A stretch of 64,000 nt of DNA from Arthrobacter sp. MN05-02 (lineage in GTDB: Bacteria; Actinomycetota; Actinomycetes; Actinomycetales; Micrococcaceae), in assembly GCA_004001285.1 (NCBI GenBank), contig AP018697.1, positions 1,488,001 to 1,552,000 of the forward strand, written 5' to 3'. The first letter of the stretch is position 1. Each line of letters begins with the position of its first letter. Both the position numbers and the translations under genes were made by a program. The notes beneath the pieces were generated by a model. It ran no database searches and had not been told where the DNA came from. It saw nothing but the letters and a program-made list of their open reading frames with translations. This document shows, in pieces, positions 28,662 to 38,240 of this stretch.

Positions 28662-30245
28662 GTGGCGAGTTTCGTTGACCGCGTAGTCCTGCACGTATCC
28701 GGAGGCACCGGCGGCCACGGCTGCGTCTCTGTCCACCGCGAGAAGTTCAAGCCCCTCGGCGGACCCGACGGCGGAAACGGCGGCGACGGCGGCAACGTCA
28801 TCCTCCGCGTCGACCACCAGACCACCACGCTCCTGGACTATCATCACGCCCCCCACCGGCATGCCACGAACGGCGGCAACGGGATGGGTGACTGGCGCGG
28901 CGGCAAGAACGGGGAGACCCTCGTCCTGCCGGTGCCGGACGGCACCGTGGTCAAGTCGAAGGACGGCGAGGTCCTCGCCGACCTCGTCGGTGAAGGCACC
29001 GAGTTCGTCGCGGCAGCCGGCGGGCAGGGCGGCCTCGGCAACGCCGCGCTGTCCTCCCAGAAGCGCAAGGCCCCGGGGTTCGCGCTGCTCGGCATCCCCG
29101 GCGACGAGCGTGATGTCGTCCTCGAGCTCAAGTCCATCGCGGACATCGCCCTCGTGGGCTTCCCCTCCGCCGGCAAGTCCAGCCTGATCGCCGCGATGTC
29201 GGCGGCCCGCCCGAAGATCGCCGACTACCCCTTCACCACGCTCGTGCCGAACCTGGGCGTCGTCGAAGCGGGGTCCACGCGCTTCACCATCGCGGACGTC
29301 CCCGGCCTCATCGAGGGTGCGAGCGAGGGCAAGGGCCTCGGCCACCACTTCCTGCGCCACGTGGAGCGCTGCGCCGCCCTCGTGCACGTGCTGGACTGTG
29401 CCGCCCTCGAGACGGACCGCGATCCGCTCAAGGACCTCGGCATCATCGAGCGTGAGCTCGAGAAGTACTCGGTCGACATGAGCTACGCAGGGCCCGACGG
29501 CGACGTCGTCCCCCTGAACGAGCGCCCGCGCCTCGTCGCCCTCAACAAGGTGGACGTGCCGGACGGACGGGACATGGCGGAGTTCGTCCGTCCCGAGCTC
29601 GAGGCCCGTGGCTACCGCGTCTTCGAGGTGTCCGCGTCGAGCCACGAGGGACTGCGCCAGCTCGGGTTCGCGATGGCGGAGATCGTCGAGAACGCGCGCA
29701 AGGCCGTTGCCGCCGCACCCCGGAAGGTCGCGCCGCCCGTGCTGCGCCCGCGCGGGGTCAACGCCGCACCGTTCCGGATCCGCCTCGAGGAGAAGGACGC
29801 CCTTCCCCTCTTCCGCGTGCTCGGCGAGAAGCCGGAGCGCTGGGTGAAGCAGACGGACTTCACCAACGACGAGGCCGTCGGCTACCTCGCGGACCGCCTG
29901 GCCAAGGTCGGCGTCGAGGAGGAGCTGTTCAAGGTCGGGGCCAAGCCCGGCGACACGGTGGTGATCGGCGAGGGCGACGGCGTCGTCTTCGACTGGGAAC
30001 CCACGATGATGGGCGGCGCCGAGCTGCTCGCCGGACCGCGCGGTTCCGACCTGCGCCTGGCCGAGTACGTCCGGCCGACGCGCGAGCAGAAGCGTGAGGA
30101 GTACCAGGAGCGCAAGGAGGCGAAGGCTGCCGCCCGGGCCGATCTCGAGGCGGACCGCAAGGCGGGCATCTGGACCGAATCGGTGCAGAACCGGACGCAG
30201 CCTGCCCCTGTGCGGCAGGAAGCGGACGGCGGGTCCGAGGGCTAG
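28662..30245 (+). CDS. obg: GTPase Obg/CgtA
   Basis: Ribosome-associated GTPase for 50S assembly and stress control. 527 residues: Obg glycine-rich fold (1-158), G domain with P-loop GFPSAGKSS, switch DVPGLIEG and specificity motif NKVD, and an OCT domain (about 350-430) typical of actinobacterial Obg, then a charged tail. GTG 28662 has AGAAGGAGA upstream. The proB GTG follows 3 bases after the stop region, so obg-proB are coupled. Confidence 0.95.
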   Translation: MASFVDRVVLHVSGGTGGHGCVSVHREKFKPLGGPDGGNGGDGGNVILRVDHQTTTLLDYHHAPHRHATNGGNGMGDWRGGKNGETLVLPVPDGTVVKSKDGEVLADLVGEGTEFVAAAGGQGGLGNAALSSQKRKAPGFALLGIPGDERDVVLELKSIADIALVGFPSAGKSSLIAAMSAARPKIADYPFTTLVPNLGVVEAGSTRFTIADVPGLIEGASEGKGLGHHFLRHVERCAALVHVLDCAALETDRDPLKDLGIIERELEKYSVDMSYAGPDGDVVPLNERPRLVALNKVDVPDGRDMAEFVRPELEARGYRVFEVSASSHEGLRQLGFAMAEIVENARKAVAAAPRKVAPPVLRPRGVNAAPFRIRLEEKDALPLFRVLGEKPERWVKQTDFTNDEAVGYLADRLAKVGVEEELFKVGAKPGDTVVIGEGDGVVFDWEPTMMGGAELLAGPRGSDLRLAEYVRPTREQKREEYQERKEAKAAARADLEADRKAGIWTESVQNRTQPAPVRQEADGGSEG

Positions 30246-30247
30246 CC

Positions 30248-31405
30248 GTGGGCCTGGACACGTCACTGCACCCGCTGGCCTCCCGGGCGGGACTACCGTC
30301 CGCGCGGAGGATCGTGGTCAAGGTCGGTTCGTCGTCCCTGACATCCGTCTCGGGCGGCATCTCCGGCGAGGCGCTCGTGGGCCTCGCCGATGTCCTCGCC
30401 GCGCGCCGCACCGCGGGGACCGAGGTGATCCTCGTGTCCTCCGGTGCGATCGCCGCGGGTCTGGCGCCGCTGGGTCTGGCCCGACGCCCCGCGCAGCTGT
30501 CGACGCAGCAGGCCGCGGCGAGCGTCGGCCAGGGCCTGCTGATGGCGCAGTACTCGCAGGCCTTCGCCGCGCACGGCGTGACGGTGAGCCAGATCCTGCT
30601 GACCGCGGACGACCTGATCCGGCGGTCCCACTACGCCAACGCGCACCGGGCGATGGAGCGGCTGCTGAACTTCGGCGTCGTGCCGATCGTGAACGAGAAC
30701 GACACCGTGGCCAGCCACGAGATCCGCTTCGGGGACAACGACCGCCTGGCCGCCCTCGTCGCCCACCTCGTCAAGGCGGAGGCGCTGGTGCTCCTCAGCG
30801 ACGTCGACGCGCTCTACGACGGCCCACCCAGCGCGGGCGCCCGACGCATCCCGCTCGTGGAGTCGCCGGCCGACCTCGACGGTGTCACCATCGGGCGTGC
30901 GGGCAAGGCCGGCGTCGGCACGGGCGGCATGGTCACGAAGGTCGAGGCCGCCACGATCGCCGCGGCCTCCGGCATCCCCGCGCTCGTCACGTCCACCGCG
31001 AATGCCGCCGCTGCGCTGCGCGGCGAGGACGTGGGCACCTGGTTCACGGCGACCGGCAAACGGCAGCCCATCCGCCTGCTCTGGCTGGCCCACCTGGCGA
31101 GGGTCCTCGGCACCCTCGTGCTCGACGACGGCGCCGTCCGCGCCGTGGGGGAGCGGCGGCGGTCCCTCCTCCCCGCGGGAGTGGTCGGCGTCTCCGGCGT
31201 CTTCGAGGCGGGCGATCCCGTGCAGCTCGTGAGCGGCGACGGATCCGTGGTGGCGCGGGGACTCGTCAACTACAGCTCGTCCGAGTTGCCGCGCATGCTC
31301 GGACGCTCCACCCATGATCTCGCGGAGGAGCTGGGCGCCGAGTACGAGCGCTCCGTGGTGCACGTGAACGACCTCGTGGTGCTGCAGCCTGCCGTCGCGT
31401 CATAA
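30248..31405 (+). CDS. proB: glutamate 5-kinase
   Basis: First step of proline synthesis: ATP-dependent phosphorylation of glutamate. 385 residues with an amino-acid-kinase domain (IVVKVGSSSLTS, LVSSGAIAAG, IVNENDTVA, GTGGMVTKVEAA) and a C-terminal PUA domain (about 290-380). GTG start, two bases after the obg stop. proA follows 48 bases downstream but has its own leaderless promoter. Confidence 0.95.
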   Translation: MGLDTSLHPLASRAGLPSARRIVVKVGSSSLTSVSGGISGEALVGLADVLAARRTAGTEVILVSSGAIAAGLAPLGLARRPAQLSTQQAAASVGQGLLMAQYSQAFAAHGVTVSQILLTADDLIRRSHYANAHRAMERLLNFGVVPIVNENDTVASHEIRFGDNDRLAALVAHLVKAEALVLLSDVDALYDGPPSAGARRIPLVESPADLDGVTIGRAGKAGVGTGGMVTKVEAATIAAASGIPALVTSTANAAAALRGEDVGTWFTATGKRQPIRLLWLAHLARVLGTLVLDDGAVRAVGERRRSLLPAGVVGVSGVFEAGDPVQLVSGDGSVVARGLVNYSSSELPRMLGRSTHDLAEELGAEYERSVVHVNDLVVLQPAVAS

Positions 31406-31441
31406 CCGGACCTACGGGCACCGGCCGGAGCGGCTCCTCGC

Positions 31442-31447
31442 TAGACT
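31442..31447 (+). promoter_or_regulatory. -10 box of a probable leaderless proA transcript
   Basis: TAGACT ends 6 bases before ATG 31454. No Shine-Dalgarno sequence precedes that ATG. Confidence 0.5.
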
Positions 31448-31453
31448 GCTGGG

Positions 31454-32776
31454 ATGACCGATCTGCAGGCTGAGCCCACGACCGCCCGGACCGACGACAC
31501 GCCGTCGCCCACCCCGGAACAGCTCACGGCGGCGGTCCACGCGGTCACGGACCGGGCCCGGACGGCGTCGAGGATCCTCGGCCGGGCGAACCGCGCCCGC
31601 AAGGACCGTGTACTGCTGGCGATCGCCGATGCGCTGGTCGCCCGGCGGGACCTCGTGCTGGCGGCCAACCGGGCCGACGTCGAGCGCGGCCGTGCCGCCG
31701 GGACCTCCGACTACCTGCTGGACCGGCTGAGCCTGGACCCCGAGCGCATCGACCGGCTCGCGGATGCTCTCGCCCAGCTGGCCGCCCTTCCCGATCCCGT
31801 CGGGACCGCCGTGCGCGCCGAGACCCTGCCCAACGGGCTCCGGATGCGGCAGGTCCGGGTGCCTCTCGGCGTGGTCGCGGCGACCTACGAGGCCCGCCCG
31901 AACGTCACGGTCGACATCGCCGGCCTCGCCCTCAAAAGCGGAAATGCGGTGATCCTCCGCGGGGGCAGTGCAGCCGCCGCCACGAACGCGGCGCTCGTGG
32001 GCATCATCCGGGACACCCTCGAGGACCACGGACTGCCCGACGACGCCGTCCTCACCATCGACGAGTTCGGGCGGGAGGAAGCGCGCGTGCTCATGGAGGC
32101 CCGCGGACGCGTGGACGTGCTGATCCCGCGCGGCGGACGCGAACTCATCCAGTCCGTCGTCACCAACGCCCGGGTCCCCGTGATCGAGACCGGCGAGGGC
32201 AACGTGCACATCCTCCTCGACGAGAGCGCAGACGAGGAGATGGCCGTCGACATCCTCCTCAACGCCAAGACGCAGCGCCCCAGCGTCTGCAACACGGTCG
32301 AGACCCTCCTCGTGCACAGCCGCTCGACAGCCGCTCCCGCCGTCCTCGCCGCCCTCTCGCGCGCCGGCGTGACGCTCCACGTCGACGACCGCTCGCGTGC
32401 GTTCCTGCCCGAGGGGACGGCCGCCCCGTCGGCGACCGACGACGACTGGAACCGCGAGTACATGCAGCTCGACCTCGCGGTACGCACGGTGGACAGCGTC
32501 GGCGAGGCACTGGAGCACATCCGGCGCTGGAGCACCGGGCACAGCGAGGCCATCATCACTGACAGCCTCGCGTCCTCCGAGGAGTTCGTGGCCGGCGTCG
32601 ACTCCGCCGCCGTGCTGGTCAACGCATCGACGCGGTTCGTCGACGGCGGCGAACTGGGCCTCGGAGCCGAGGTCGGGATCTCCACGCAGAAGATGCACGC
32701 GAGGGGGCCCATGGGGCTGGCCGAGCTCACGACGACCAAATGGATCGTGCAGGGCGAGGGGCACGTCCGCCGCTGA
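31454..32776 (+). CDS. proA: glutamate-5-semialdehyde dehydrogenase (gamma-glutamyl phosphate reductase)
   Basis: Second step of proline synthesis: NADPH reduction of glutamyl phosphate. 440 residues. Catalytic cysteine in [14 protein letters not shown]; other family blocks are [32 protein letters not shown] and [17 protein letters not shown]. The order obg-proB-proA-(small membrane protein)-nadD is common in Micrococcaceae. Confidence 0.95.
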   Translation: MTDLQAEPTTARTDDTPSPTPEQLTAAVHAVTDRARTASRILGRANRARKDRVLLAIADALVARRDLVLAANRADVERGRAAGTSDYLLDRLSLDPERIDRLADALAQLAALPDPVGTAVRAETLPNGLRMRQVRVPLGVVAATYEARPNVTVDIAGLALKSGNAVILRGGSAAAATNAALVGIIRDTLEDHGLPDDAVLTIDEFGREEARVLMEARGRVDVLIPRGGRELIQSVVTNARVPVIETGEGNVHILLDESADEEMAVDILLNAKTQRPSVCNTVETLLVHSRSTAAPAVLAALSRAGVTLHVDDRSRAFLPEGTAAPSATDDDWNREYMQLDLAVRTVDSVGEALEHIRRWSTGHSEAIITDSLASSEEFVAGVDSAAVLVNASTRFVDGGELGLGAEVGISTQKMHARGPMGLAELTTTKWIVQGEGHVRR

Positions 32777-32884
32777 CGGGCGTCCCGTCGGCGGGGCCCC
32801 GTGCCCCGTTGCGCGTACCATTGGAGGGAATGCCCACGCCGGACCGGAACCACCGGCAGAACCCGACCCGACAGAGGAACCACG

Positions 32885-33121
32885 ATGCTCTACTCCCTCG
32901 GCAGCGCACTGCTGGCGAACGAAGCCCTGGAAACCCACTCCGAGCTGCCGATGCCGGCGATCGCGTACGGACTGATCGCCATGGGCGTCCTGCTCACCCT
33001 GATGATCGTGACGATCTCCTTCTCCAACGTGCGGAACCGCCACGAGGCCGTCGAAGAGCACATCGACCCGCACAAGCAGCACGCGAACAACCACGATCAC
33101 GGCGAAGCGAACCGGCACTAG
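32885..33121 (+). CDS. small single-pass membrane protein
   Basis: A 78-residue protein with one clear transmembrane helix ([20 protein letters not shown], near residues 26-45) and a hydrophilic His/Asn-rich cytoplasmic tail ([16 protein letters not shown]) that could bind a metal. AGAGGAACCACG precedes the ATG. A protein of this type is regularly found between proA and nadD in the group; its function is unknown. Confidence 0.7.
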   Translation: MLYSLGSALLANEALETHSELPMPAIAYGLIAMGVLLTLMIVTISFSNVRNRHEAVEEHIDPHKQHANNHDHGEANRH

Positions 33122-33159
33122 CGGTCTTGGTGGCAGCAGAGGGTACCGAGCGGGACGTC

Positions 33160-33828
33160 ATGGGTGGTCCGAGGCAGCGGCACCGTGATGGTTCGCCGTG
33201 GCGCCTCGGCGTCATGGGCGGCACCTTCGACCCGATCCACCACGGTCACCTCGTGGCCGCCAGCGAGGTCGCATCGGTCTTCGACCTGGACGAGGTGGTC
33301 TTCGTCCCGACGGGCCAGCCCTGGCAGAAGGCCGACAAGGACGTCACGGCGGCCGAGCACCGGTACCTGATGACCGTGATCGCGACGGCGTCGAACCCCA
33401 GCTTCACGGTGAGCCGCGTGGACATCGACCGACCGGGCCCCACCTTCACCATCGACACGCTGCGCGACCTGAAGGTCGAGCGACCGGATGCCCAGCTGTT
33501 CTTCATCACCGGCGCGGACGCGATGGCCCAGATCCTCACGTGGAAGAACGCCGAGGAACTCTGGTCCCTGGCGCACTTCATCGGGGTGACACGGCCCGGG
33601 CACGAGCTGAACGGCCGCGGGCGCGATGTGAGCCTCCTGGAAGTGCCGGCCATGGCGATCTCCAGCACCGACTGCCGGCGCCGTGTGGGCGAGGGCAAGC
33701 CCGTCTGGTACCTGGTGCCGGACGGCGTCGTACAGTACATCGCCAAGCACCGGCTGTACCGGCGTGCCACCCTGCAGGAGGGCGCACCGTCCTCGGGCGT
33801 CGAGGGCGAGAAACAACCGACTGGATGA
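33160..33828 (+). CDS. nadD: nicotinate-nucleotide adenylyltransferase
   Basis: Transfers AMP to nicotinate mononucleotide to make deamido-NAD. 222 residues with nucleotidyltransferase motif [13 protein letters not shown] and the C-terminal [13 protein letters not shown] 33160 is chosen because GAGCGGGAC lies before it; GTG 33130 would add ten residues without a ribosome site. The C-terminal tail (about 25 residues) is not conserved. Confidence 0.92.
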   Translation: MGGPRQRHRDGSPWRLGVMGGTFDPIHHGHLVAASEVASVFDLDEVVFVPTGQPWQKADKDVTAAEHRYLMTVIATASNPSFTVSRVDIDRPGPTFTIDTLRDLKVERPDAQLFFITGADAMAQILTWKNAEELWSLAHFIGVTRPGHELNGRGRDVSLLEVPAMAISSTDCRRRVGEGKPVWYLVPDGVVQYIAKHRLYRRATLQEGAPSSGVEGEKQPTG

Positions 33829-33835
33829 ATCAGCG

Positions 33836-34864
33836 ATGAGCAAGGCAGACGACGCCGCACGGACGGCCGGGTTGCACGAGACCGACCGTCCAGCCCCAGG
33901 GGCGCCGGACTCGGAGATCTCCGCACGCAACCGGGCAGCGCTGACGGCCCTGCGCGCCCTGGCCGGACATCAGGCCGCCCTGCTCGAGGGCGTACGCGTC
34001 GAACTACCGACCCGCAGGCAACTGAGGTTGCAGCGGTCGCAGGGCAGGGCTGTCGCCCCCACTGACGGCGGCGGCTCCGCGGTCGCCGTCGACCCGTCGG
34101 TCCGTCCGGATGCGGCGGACCGCGCCATCGGCTACGGTGCATCGGTGGCCGGGCGGTCCACCGAGCCGTTGCCGGGCGGGCGCAGGGACCGTCGTCGGCA
34201 GCAGAAGGCACAGGCGGACGACGGGGTGCGGCGTCCCCTCACCGATGCGGCCCCCCGGGATCCGGACGCGCACCGCGTCGAGGACATGAGCATCGAGGAA
34301 GCCCTCGCGACGCGCAATGCGCTGATCGAGGACGCCGCTGCGCACGCCGCCGGCCTGCAGGCGGCGGCCACCGACGACCCGTTCTCCGTGGACCCCGCGA
34401 TGCTGGCACGACAGCAGGCGCTGGCCGAGCGGGCGGCTGCCCTGAACGCCCGCGCCCGCCAGGTCCAGGAGGTCCCGGAGCAGGACCAGCAGCAGCCGTC
34501 CGTCACCCATGACCCGACCGCGGCACACAACCTCTCGTTCGTCGCGCCACCCGAGGTCGTCCGGATCCCGGGCAGCACGCGAGCCGTCCTGCGGGCGCCG
34601 TCGACCTCGCTGATACCGGTGGTGATCCCGCGTCCCCAGCGGACACCCGCCACGGGCGGAGGCCCGGATGGAGGATCCCCGGACGACGGCCGGACGGAGC
34701 CGATCCGGGCCGGGAGCGCGTTCGGCCTGGAGCCTCTCGATGCCATGACCGCCGGCCTCGGACGGCTGCGCCGGCTGCGCTATATCCAGTATTCGTTGCT
34801 CGGGGTGGGCGCAGCAGCGCTCGTAACCGGGATAATAATGACCGTCAGCTCCCTCAATGGGTGA
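33836..34864 (+). CDS. hypothetical protein with a C-terminal membrane anchor
   Basis: 342 residues, mostly charged and disordered (Ala/Arg/Asp/Gln-rich), with one transmembrane helix near the end (YIQYSLLGVGAAALVTGIIM) that leaves only about seven residues outside. It is therefore probably tail-anchored with a large cytoplasmic part. It lies between nadD (7 bases) and rsfS (27 bases), in the same operon. I recognise no family domain; a positional counterpart occurs in other Arthrobacter by recollection. Confidence 0.65.
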   Translation: MSKADDAARTAGLHETDRPAPGAPDSEISARNRAALTALRALAGHQAALLEGVRVELPTRRQLRLQRSQGRAVAPTDGGGSAVAVDPSVRPDAADRAIGYGASVAGRSTEPLPGGRRDRRRQQKAQADDGVRRPLTDAAPRDPDAHRVEDMSIEEALATRNALIEDAAAHAAGLQAAATDDPFSVDPAMLARQQALAERAAALNARARQVQEVPEQDQQQPSVTHDPTAAHNLSFVAPPEVVRIPGSTRAVLRAPSTSLIPVVIPRPQRTPATGGGPDGGSPDDGRTEPIRAGSAFGLEPLDAMTAGLGRLRRLRYIQYSLLGVGAAALVTGIIMTVSSLNG

Positions 34865-34891
34865 AACCGCTGGCACCACACAAGGAGATCA

Positions 34892-35302
34892 GTGAGCGCT
34901 ACCGAACAGTCCATCGGCATTGCCCGCACCGCGGCGCACGCCGCGGCGGACAAGATCGCCCAGGATATCGTCGCCCTCGACGTCAGCGACCGGCTGGCGA
35001 TCACGGACGTCTTCGTCATCGCGTCCGCGCCGAGTGAGCGGCAGGTCAATGCGATCGTGGACGGCATCGAGGAGGAACTGTCCAAGCAGGGCCTGAAGCC
35101 CGTGCGGCGTGAGGGTCGCAGTGAGGGCCGCTGGGTCCTCCTCGACTACGCCGAGGTGATCGTCCATGTCCAGCACGAGGAGGACCGGGTGTTCTACGCC
35201 CTGGACCGGCTTTGGAAGGACTGCCCGTCCGTGGACCTCCAGCTCGAGGGTGCGCTGCAGACCTCACCGCAGGTCGTAGCAGCCGACGACGCCGCGGAGT
35301 GA
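34892..35302 (+). CDS. rsfS: ribosome silencing factor RsfS
   Basis: Binds L14 and blocks subunit joining when nutrients are short. 136 residues; core IVALDVSDRLAITDVFVIAS and GRSEGRWVLLDYAEVIVHVQ. GTG 34892 has AAGGAG eight bases before it. The stop overlaps the next gene's GTG by three bases. Confidence 0.93.
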   Translation: MSATEQSIGIARTAAHAAADKIAQDIVALDVSDRLAITDVFVIASAPSERQVNAIVDGIEEELSKQGLKPVRREGRSEGRWVLLDYAEVIVHVQHEEDRVFYALDRLWKDCPSVDLQLEGALQTSPQVVAADDAAE

Positions 35303-35980
35303 CGCGGAACCCCCACACCCATCCGGCGGCCCGGCGCATCATCTTCTGGCGCCACGGCCGCACGGAGTGGAACCGGGCCGGGTTGTTCCAGGGCCAGGAG
35401 GACATCGACCTCGACGACACGGGTCGCGAGCAGGCAGCGAGGGCCGCGGAGGTACTCGTCACGCGGCAGCCCTCGATGATCATCTCGTCCGACCTGCGGC
35501 GGGCGGCCGACACCGCCGCCGCGCTGGCCGGCCTCAGCAGCATGGCGGTCTCCTACGACGTGCGGCTGCGTGAGACCGACGCGGGCGAGTGGCAGGGGCT
35601 GTCCTTCGCCGCCATCGACGAGCAGTTCGCGGACGACAACGCCGCCTGGCGCGGGGGGGACCCCGAGGTGCGGGCCGGTGGTGCGGAGAACCGGCTCGAG
35701 GTGGGACAGCGCATGCTCGCCGCGGTGACGGACGCCGTCGCCCGCATCGCGCCGGCGGAGACCCTCGTGGTCGTCAGCCACGGCGGAGCGATCCGGGCGG
35801 CCCTGGCCGCCCTCATGGGATTGCCTCCGGAGCGCTGGGGTGCCCTCGCGGGGCTTTCGAACTGCCACTGGTCGGAAGTGCACGAGGTCGTGGGCAGGTC
35901 CGGGGGCGCTCTTCTCGTGGCAGTTGACCGAGCACAACGTCGGTCTGGGGTCGCTTCCCGTGGAGCCACTGGAGGGCTGA
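35299..35980 (+). CDS. histidine phosphatase (GpgP-like), probable frame break near the C-terminus
   Basis: A phosphoglycerate-mutase-fold phosphatase of about 227 residues: nucleophile histidine in FWRHGRTEWN, second histidine in VVSHGGAIRAAL. In this position mycobacteria carry glucosyl-3-phosphoglycerate phosphatase. As given, the frame stays open to 36024 and reads into the tRNA promoter. Removing one G in the run 35902-35906 gives SWQLTEHNVGLGSLPVEPLE and a stop at 35978-35980, the usual C-terminus. GTG 35299 overlaps the rsfS stop. Confidence 0.85.
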
Positions 35981-35998
35981 GGCGCCCGATCGGCCGAT

Positions 35999-36027
35999 TT
36001 GGCGAAGCCGCGAGAATTTACTAGACT
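35999..36027 (+). promoter_or_regulatory. promoter of tRNA-Ala
   Basis: TTGGCG (35999-36004) and TAGACT (36022-36027) with exactly 17 bases between; predicted start near 36034, about 40 bases before the tRNA. Confidence 0.7.
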
Positions 36028-36075
36028 GGTCAAGTTGCTTCGGCGGGGTGAAGGCCTCCTGGAGCTGTACGGCAC

Positions 36076-36148
36076 GGGGCTATGGCGCAGCTGGTAGCGC
36101 ACCTGCATGGCATGCAGGGGGTCAGGGGTTCGAATCCCCTTAGCTCCA
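36076..36148 (+). tRNA. tRNA-Ala (GGC anticodon)
   Basis: A 73-base cloverleaf without encoded CCA: acceptor GGGGCTA/TAGCTCC (one G-U), D arm GCGCAGCTGGTAGCGC, anticodon stem CCTGC/GCAGG around loop ATGGCAT, T arm AGGGGTTCGAATCCCCT. The anticodon GGC reads Ala codon GCC, a major codon in a genome this GC-rich. Confidence 0.97.
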
Positions 36149-36153
36149 CGATG

Positions 36154-36196
36154 AACCGCCGGAGCAGGGCGAAAGCCCTGGTCCGGCGGTTTTTTG
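36154..36196 (+). terminator. intrinsic terminator after tRNA-Ala
   Basis: Stem AACCGCCGGA with TCCGGCGGTT, an inner AGGGC/GCCCT stem and GAAA loop, followed by TTTTT. Confidence 0.9.
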
Positions 36197-36266
36197 TCGC
36201 CCTCGACGCGGATCGGGAACCCCGGCGTCGTGGGTGGGGACCTTCCGACGGAATCGGTCCCCGTTG

Positions 36267-36272
36267 TAGTGT
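36267..36272 (+). promoter_or_regulatory. -10 box of a probable leaderless methyltransferase transcript
   Basis: TAGTGT ends 6 bases before GTG 36279, with no ribosome-binding site between. Confidence 0.45.
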
Positions 36273-36278
36273 GGTCGC

Positions 36279-37133
36279 GTGATCGCCCCCGATATCTCCC
36301 AGGACGCCGTCGCAGTCGCGGATCACTACGACGAGCTCGATCCGGTCTATCGTCGCGTCTGGGGCGAGCACGTCCATCACGGCCTATGGACCACAGGGCG
36401 CGAGACGCCGACCGAAGCCGTCGAGGCTCTCGTCGACACGGTGGGCGATCGGCTGCGTCTGTCGCCCGGCGATCGATGCGTCGACATCGGCTGCGGCTAC
36501 GGCTCCACCGCACGGCGGCTCGCGGCGACGCGCCGGGTCCGCGTCACCGGCTTCACGCTCTCCGCCGCGCAGGTCGAGTATGCCGCCGCGCATCCCGTCC
36601 CCGACGTGGACATCACACTCCGCGACTGGCTCGTCAACGGATTGGCCGATGCATCCACGGATGCGGCGTGGGCGATCGAGTCCAGCGAGCACATGGTCGA
36701 CAAGCCCAGGTTCTTCGCCGAGGCTCATCGCGTGCTGTCCCCCGGCGGCCGCCTGGTCGTCTGCGCATGGCTCGCCGAGACCGGTGCGGGCGACTGGAAG
36801 GTCCGCCATCTGCTCGAGCCGATCTGCCGCGAAGGGCGTCTACCGTCCATGGGCACGCGCGAGGAGTACGAGGCGATGGCCCGGGCGGCAGGCTTCGCGA
36901 TCACCGGCTACGAGGATGTCAGCCGCAGCGTCGCGCGCACCTGGACGATCTGCGCCCGCCGGGTTGCGAAGGCCTTGCTCGTCGATCGCGAGACCCGTCG
37001 CCTCGCCATCGGTGGACGGAATCGCATCTTCCTCCTGAGTGTGCCCCGCCTCATCCTGGCCTACCGCACCGGTGCGATGCGCTACGGGATCTTCACGCTG
37101 ACGAAGGCGGGGGACGACGCGGCGCCGCGCTGA
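36279..37133 (+). CDS. class I SAM-dependent methyltransferase
   Basis: 284 residues. SAM motif I CVDIGCGYGSTARRLA (near residue 68), then FTLSAAQVEYAA and the acidic motif WAIESSEHMVDKPRFFAEAH. The N-terminal YDELDPVYRRVWGEHVHHGL resembles the group that includes tocopherol and cyclopropane/mycolate-type methyltransferases acting on lipids or small molecules, so the substrate is open. It is convergent with the DMT transporter, with a hairpin between them. Confidence 0.8.
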   Translation: MIAPDISQDAVAVADHYDELDPVYRRVWGEHVHHGLWTTGRETPTEAVEALVDTVGDRLRLSPGDRCVDIGCGYGSTARRLAATRRVRVTGFTLSAAQVEYAAAHPVPDVDITLRDWLVNGLADASTDAAWAIESSEHMVDKPRFFAEAHRVLSPGGRLVVCAWLAETGAGDWKVRHLLEPICREGRLPSMGTREEYEAMARAAGFAITGYEDVSRSVARTWTICARRVAKALLVDRETRRLAIGGRNRIFLLSVPRLILAYRTGAMRYGIFTLTKAGDDAAPR

Positions 37134-37149
37134 TAGGTCCGATCGGCGC

Positions 37150-37180
37150 AGCACGAGCCGGCTCGATCGCCGGCGCTGCT
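37150..37180. terminator. hairpin between convergent methyltransferase and DMT transporter
   Basis: GCCGGC pairs with GCCGGC around loop TCGATC and AGCA/TGCT extends the stem with a bulge. Suitable for both directions, but without T-tract. Confidence 0.4.
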
Positions 37181-38168
37181 AGGGGCGGACGCACGAGTGC
37201 GGACCGGGCCCCGGCAACGGTGCTGTCCGGAGGCGTGTCTCGGCCCGTAGCCCGAGGTAGGTGCAGGCGATGATGAGCGCGGCCCCGATGACACCTGGAA
37301 GCGCGAGTGTTTCCTGGCCTATCGTGAGCCCGATGAGGACGGCCCAGATGGGTTCGGTCCCCATGAGCAGGCTGGCCCTCGAGGCCGATGTCTGCTGGAT
37401 GGCCCAGGTCTGGATGACGAAGGCGAAGACGCTGCACGCAAGCCCGAGGTAGAGCACGCCGAGCCATTCGCCCGTGCCGAAGCTCCGTACCGCCCCCAGT
37501 ACTCCCTCGTGATCGGCGAGGGTATAGACGAGGGCGCAGAGCGCACTCTGGATCAGGGTCAGATTCAGCGCACTGTACCCACGCCCCCGGGTGAGTGCGG
37601 AGACGGCGGTGACATGGACGGAACGGACGACCGCTGCGGCGAGAACGAGCAGATCCCCGAGGGTCGGTGCGGCGAAGCCGTCGTCCGAGACGAGCAGGCA
37701 GACGCCCACGACCGCCGTGACCCCTGCCGTGAAGATCACGCGCGGCAGTCGTACCCGGAAGGCGATGCTCTCGATGACGGGGGTGAACACGATGACGAGG
37801 CTGATGATCAGGCCGGCGTTCGTGGCGCTGGTGCCGGCGATCCCATGGGTCTCGAGGATGAGCACGGCCGCCTGGGTCGAGCCCAGGACGACGCCGACCA
37901 TCGTCTCGCGGCGGGTAGCCCGGCGGCGGCGCCCGACCAGCCAGATCGCCACCAGCACCACCGTGGTGATCAGGCAGCGCAGCGAGAGGATCACCGTCAC
38001 GCCGACGGTATCGGTGAGGGTCTTCGCCGCCAGGTAACTGCTGCCCCAGACGACGGCGACCAGGAGGAGGAGCAGATCGACCCTGCGCGCAGCGAGGGGG
38101 GAGACGAGGAGGGTCGGTCGTCGGAGCGATGACGTTCCTGCCGGACGGTACAGGAAGGGGGAGGGCAC
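37179..38168 (-). CDS. DMT-family (EamA) transporter
   Basis: A 329-residue inner-membrane protein with about ten helices in two EamA repeats (LLLLLVAVVWGSSYLAAKTL; second repeat near YSALNLTLIQSALCALVYTL). EamA proteins export metabolites or amino acids; no substrate can be read from the sequence. The start is not certain; GTG 38168 gives MPSPFLYRPAG and another GTG lies about ten codons upstream. It is divergent from a LysR gene 72 bases away, the usual layout of a regulator and its target exporter. Confidence 0.82.
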   Translation of the reverse strand: MPSPFLYRPAGTSSLRRPTLLVSPLAARRVDLLLLLVAVVWGSSYLAAKTLTDTVGVTVILSLRCLITTVVLVAIWLVGRRRRATRRETMVGVVLGSTQAAVLILETHGIAGTSATNAGLIISLVIVFTPVIESIAFRVRLPRVIFTAGVTAVVGVCLLVSDDGFAAPTLGDLLVLAAAVVRSVHVTAVSALTRGRGYSALNLTLIQSALCALVYTLADHEGVLGAVRSFGTGEWLGVLYLGLACSVFAFVIQTWAIQQTSASRASLLMGTEPIWAVLIGLTIGQETLALPGVIGAALIIACTYLGLRAETRLRTAPLPGPGPHSCVRP

Positions 38169-38228
38169 CCCTCGAGTCTTCCGGCTCCGCACTGATAAGA
38201 CGAGAGGGCACTTGGTGAACACATGGTT

Positions 38229-38234
38229 TAGCGT
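38229..38234 (+). promoter_or_regulatory. -10 box of a probable leaderless LysR transcript
   Basis: TAGCGT ends 6 bases before ATG 38241. The same 72-base interval must also hold the promoter of the divergent DMT gene and any LysR operator. Confidence 0.4.
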
Positions 38235-38240
38235 TGGCTT

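Noticed and set aside
408..35980. Phase variation as the cause of the C/G-run frame breaks
   Set aside because: The runs are only 3-6 bases, the genes are housekeeping types, and several breaks sit in one gene.
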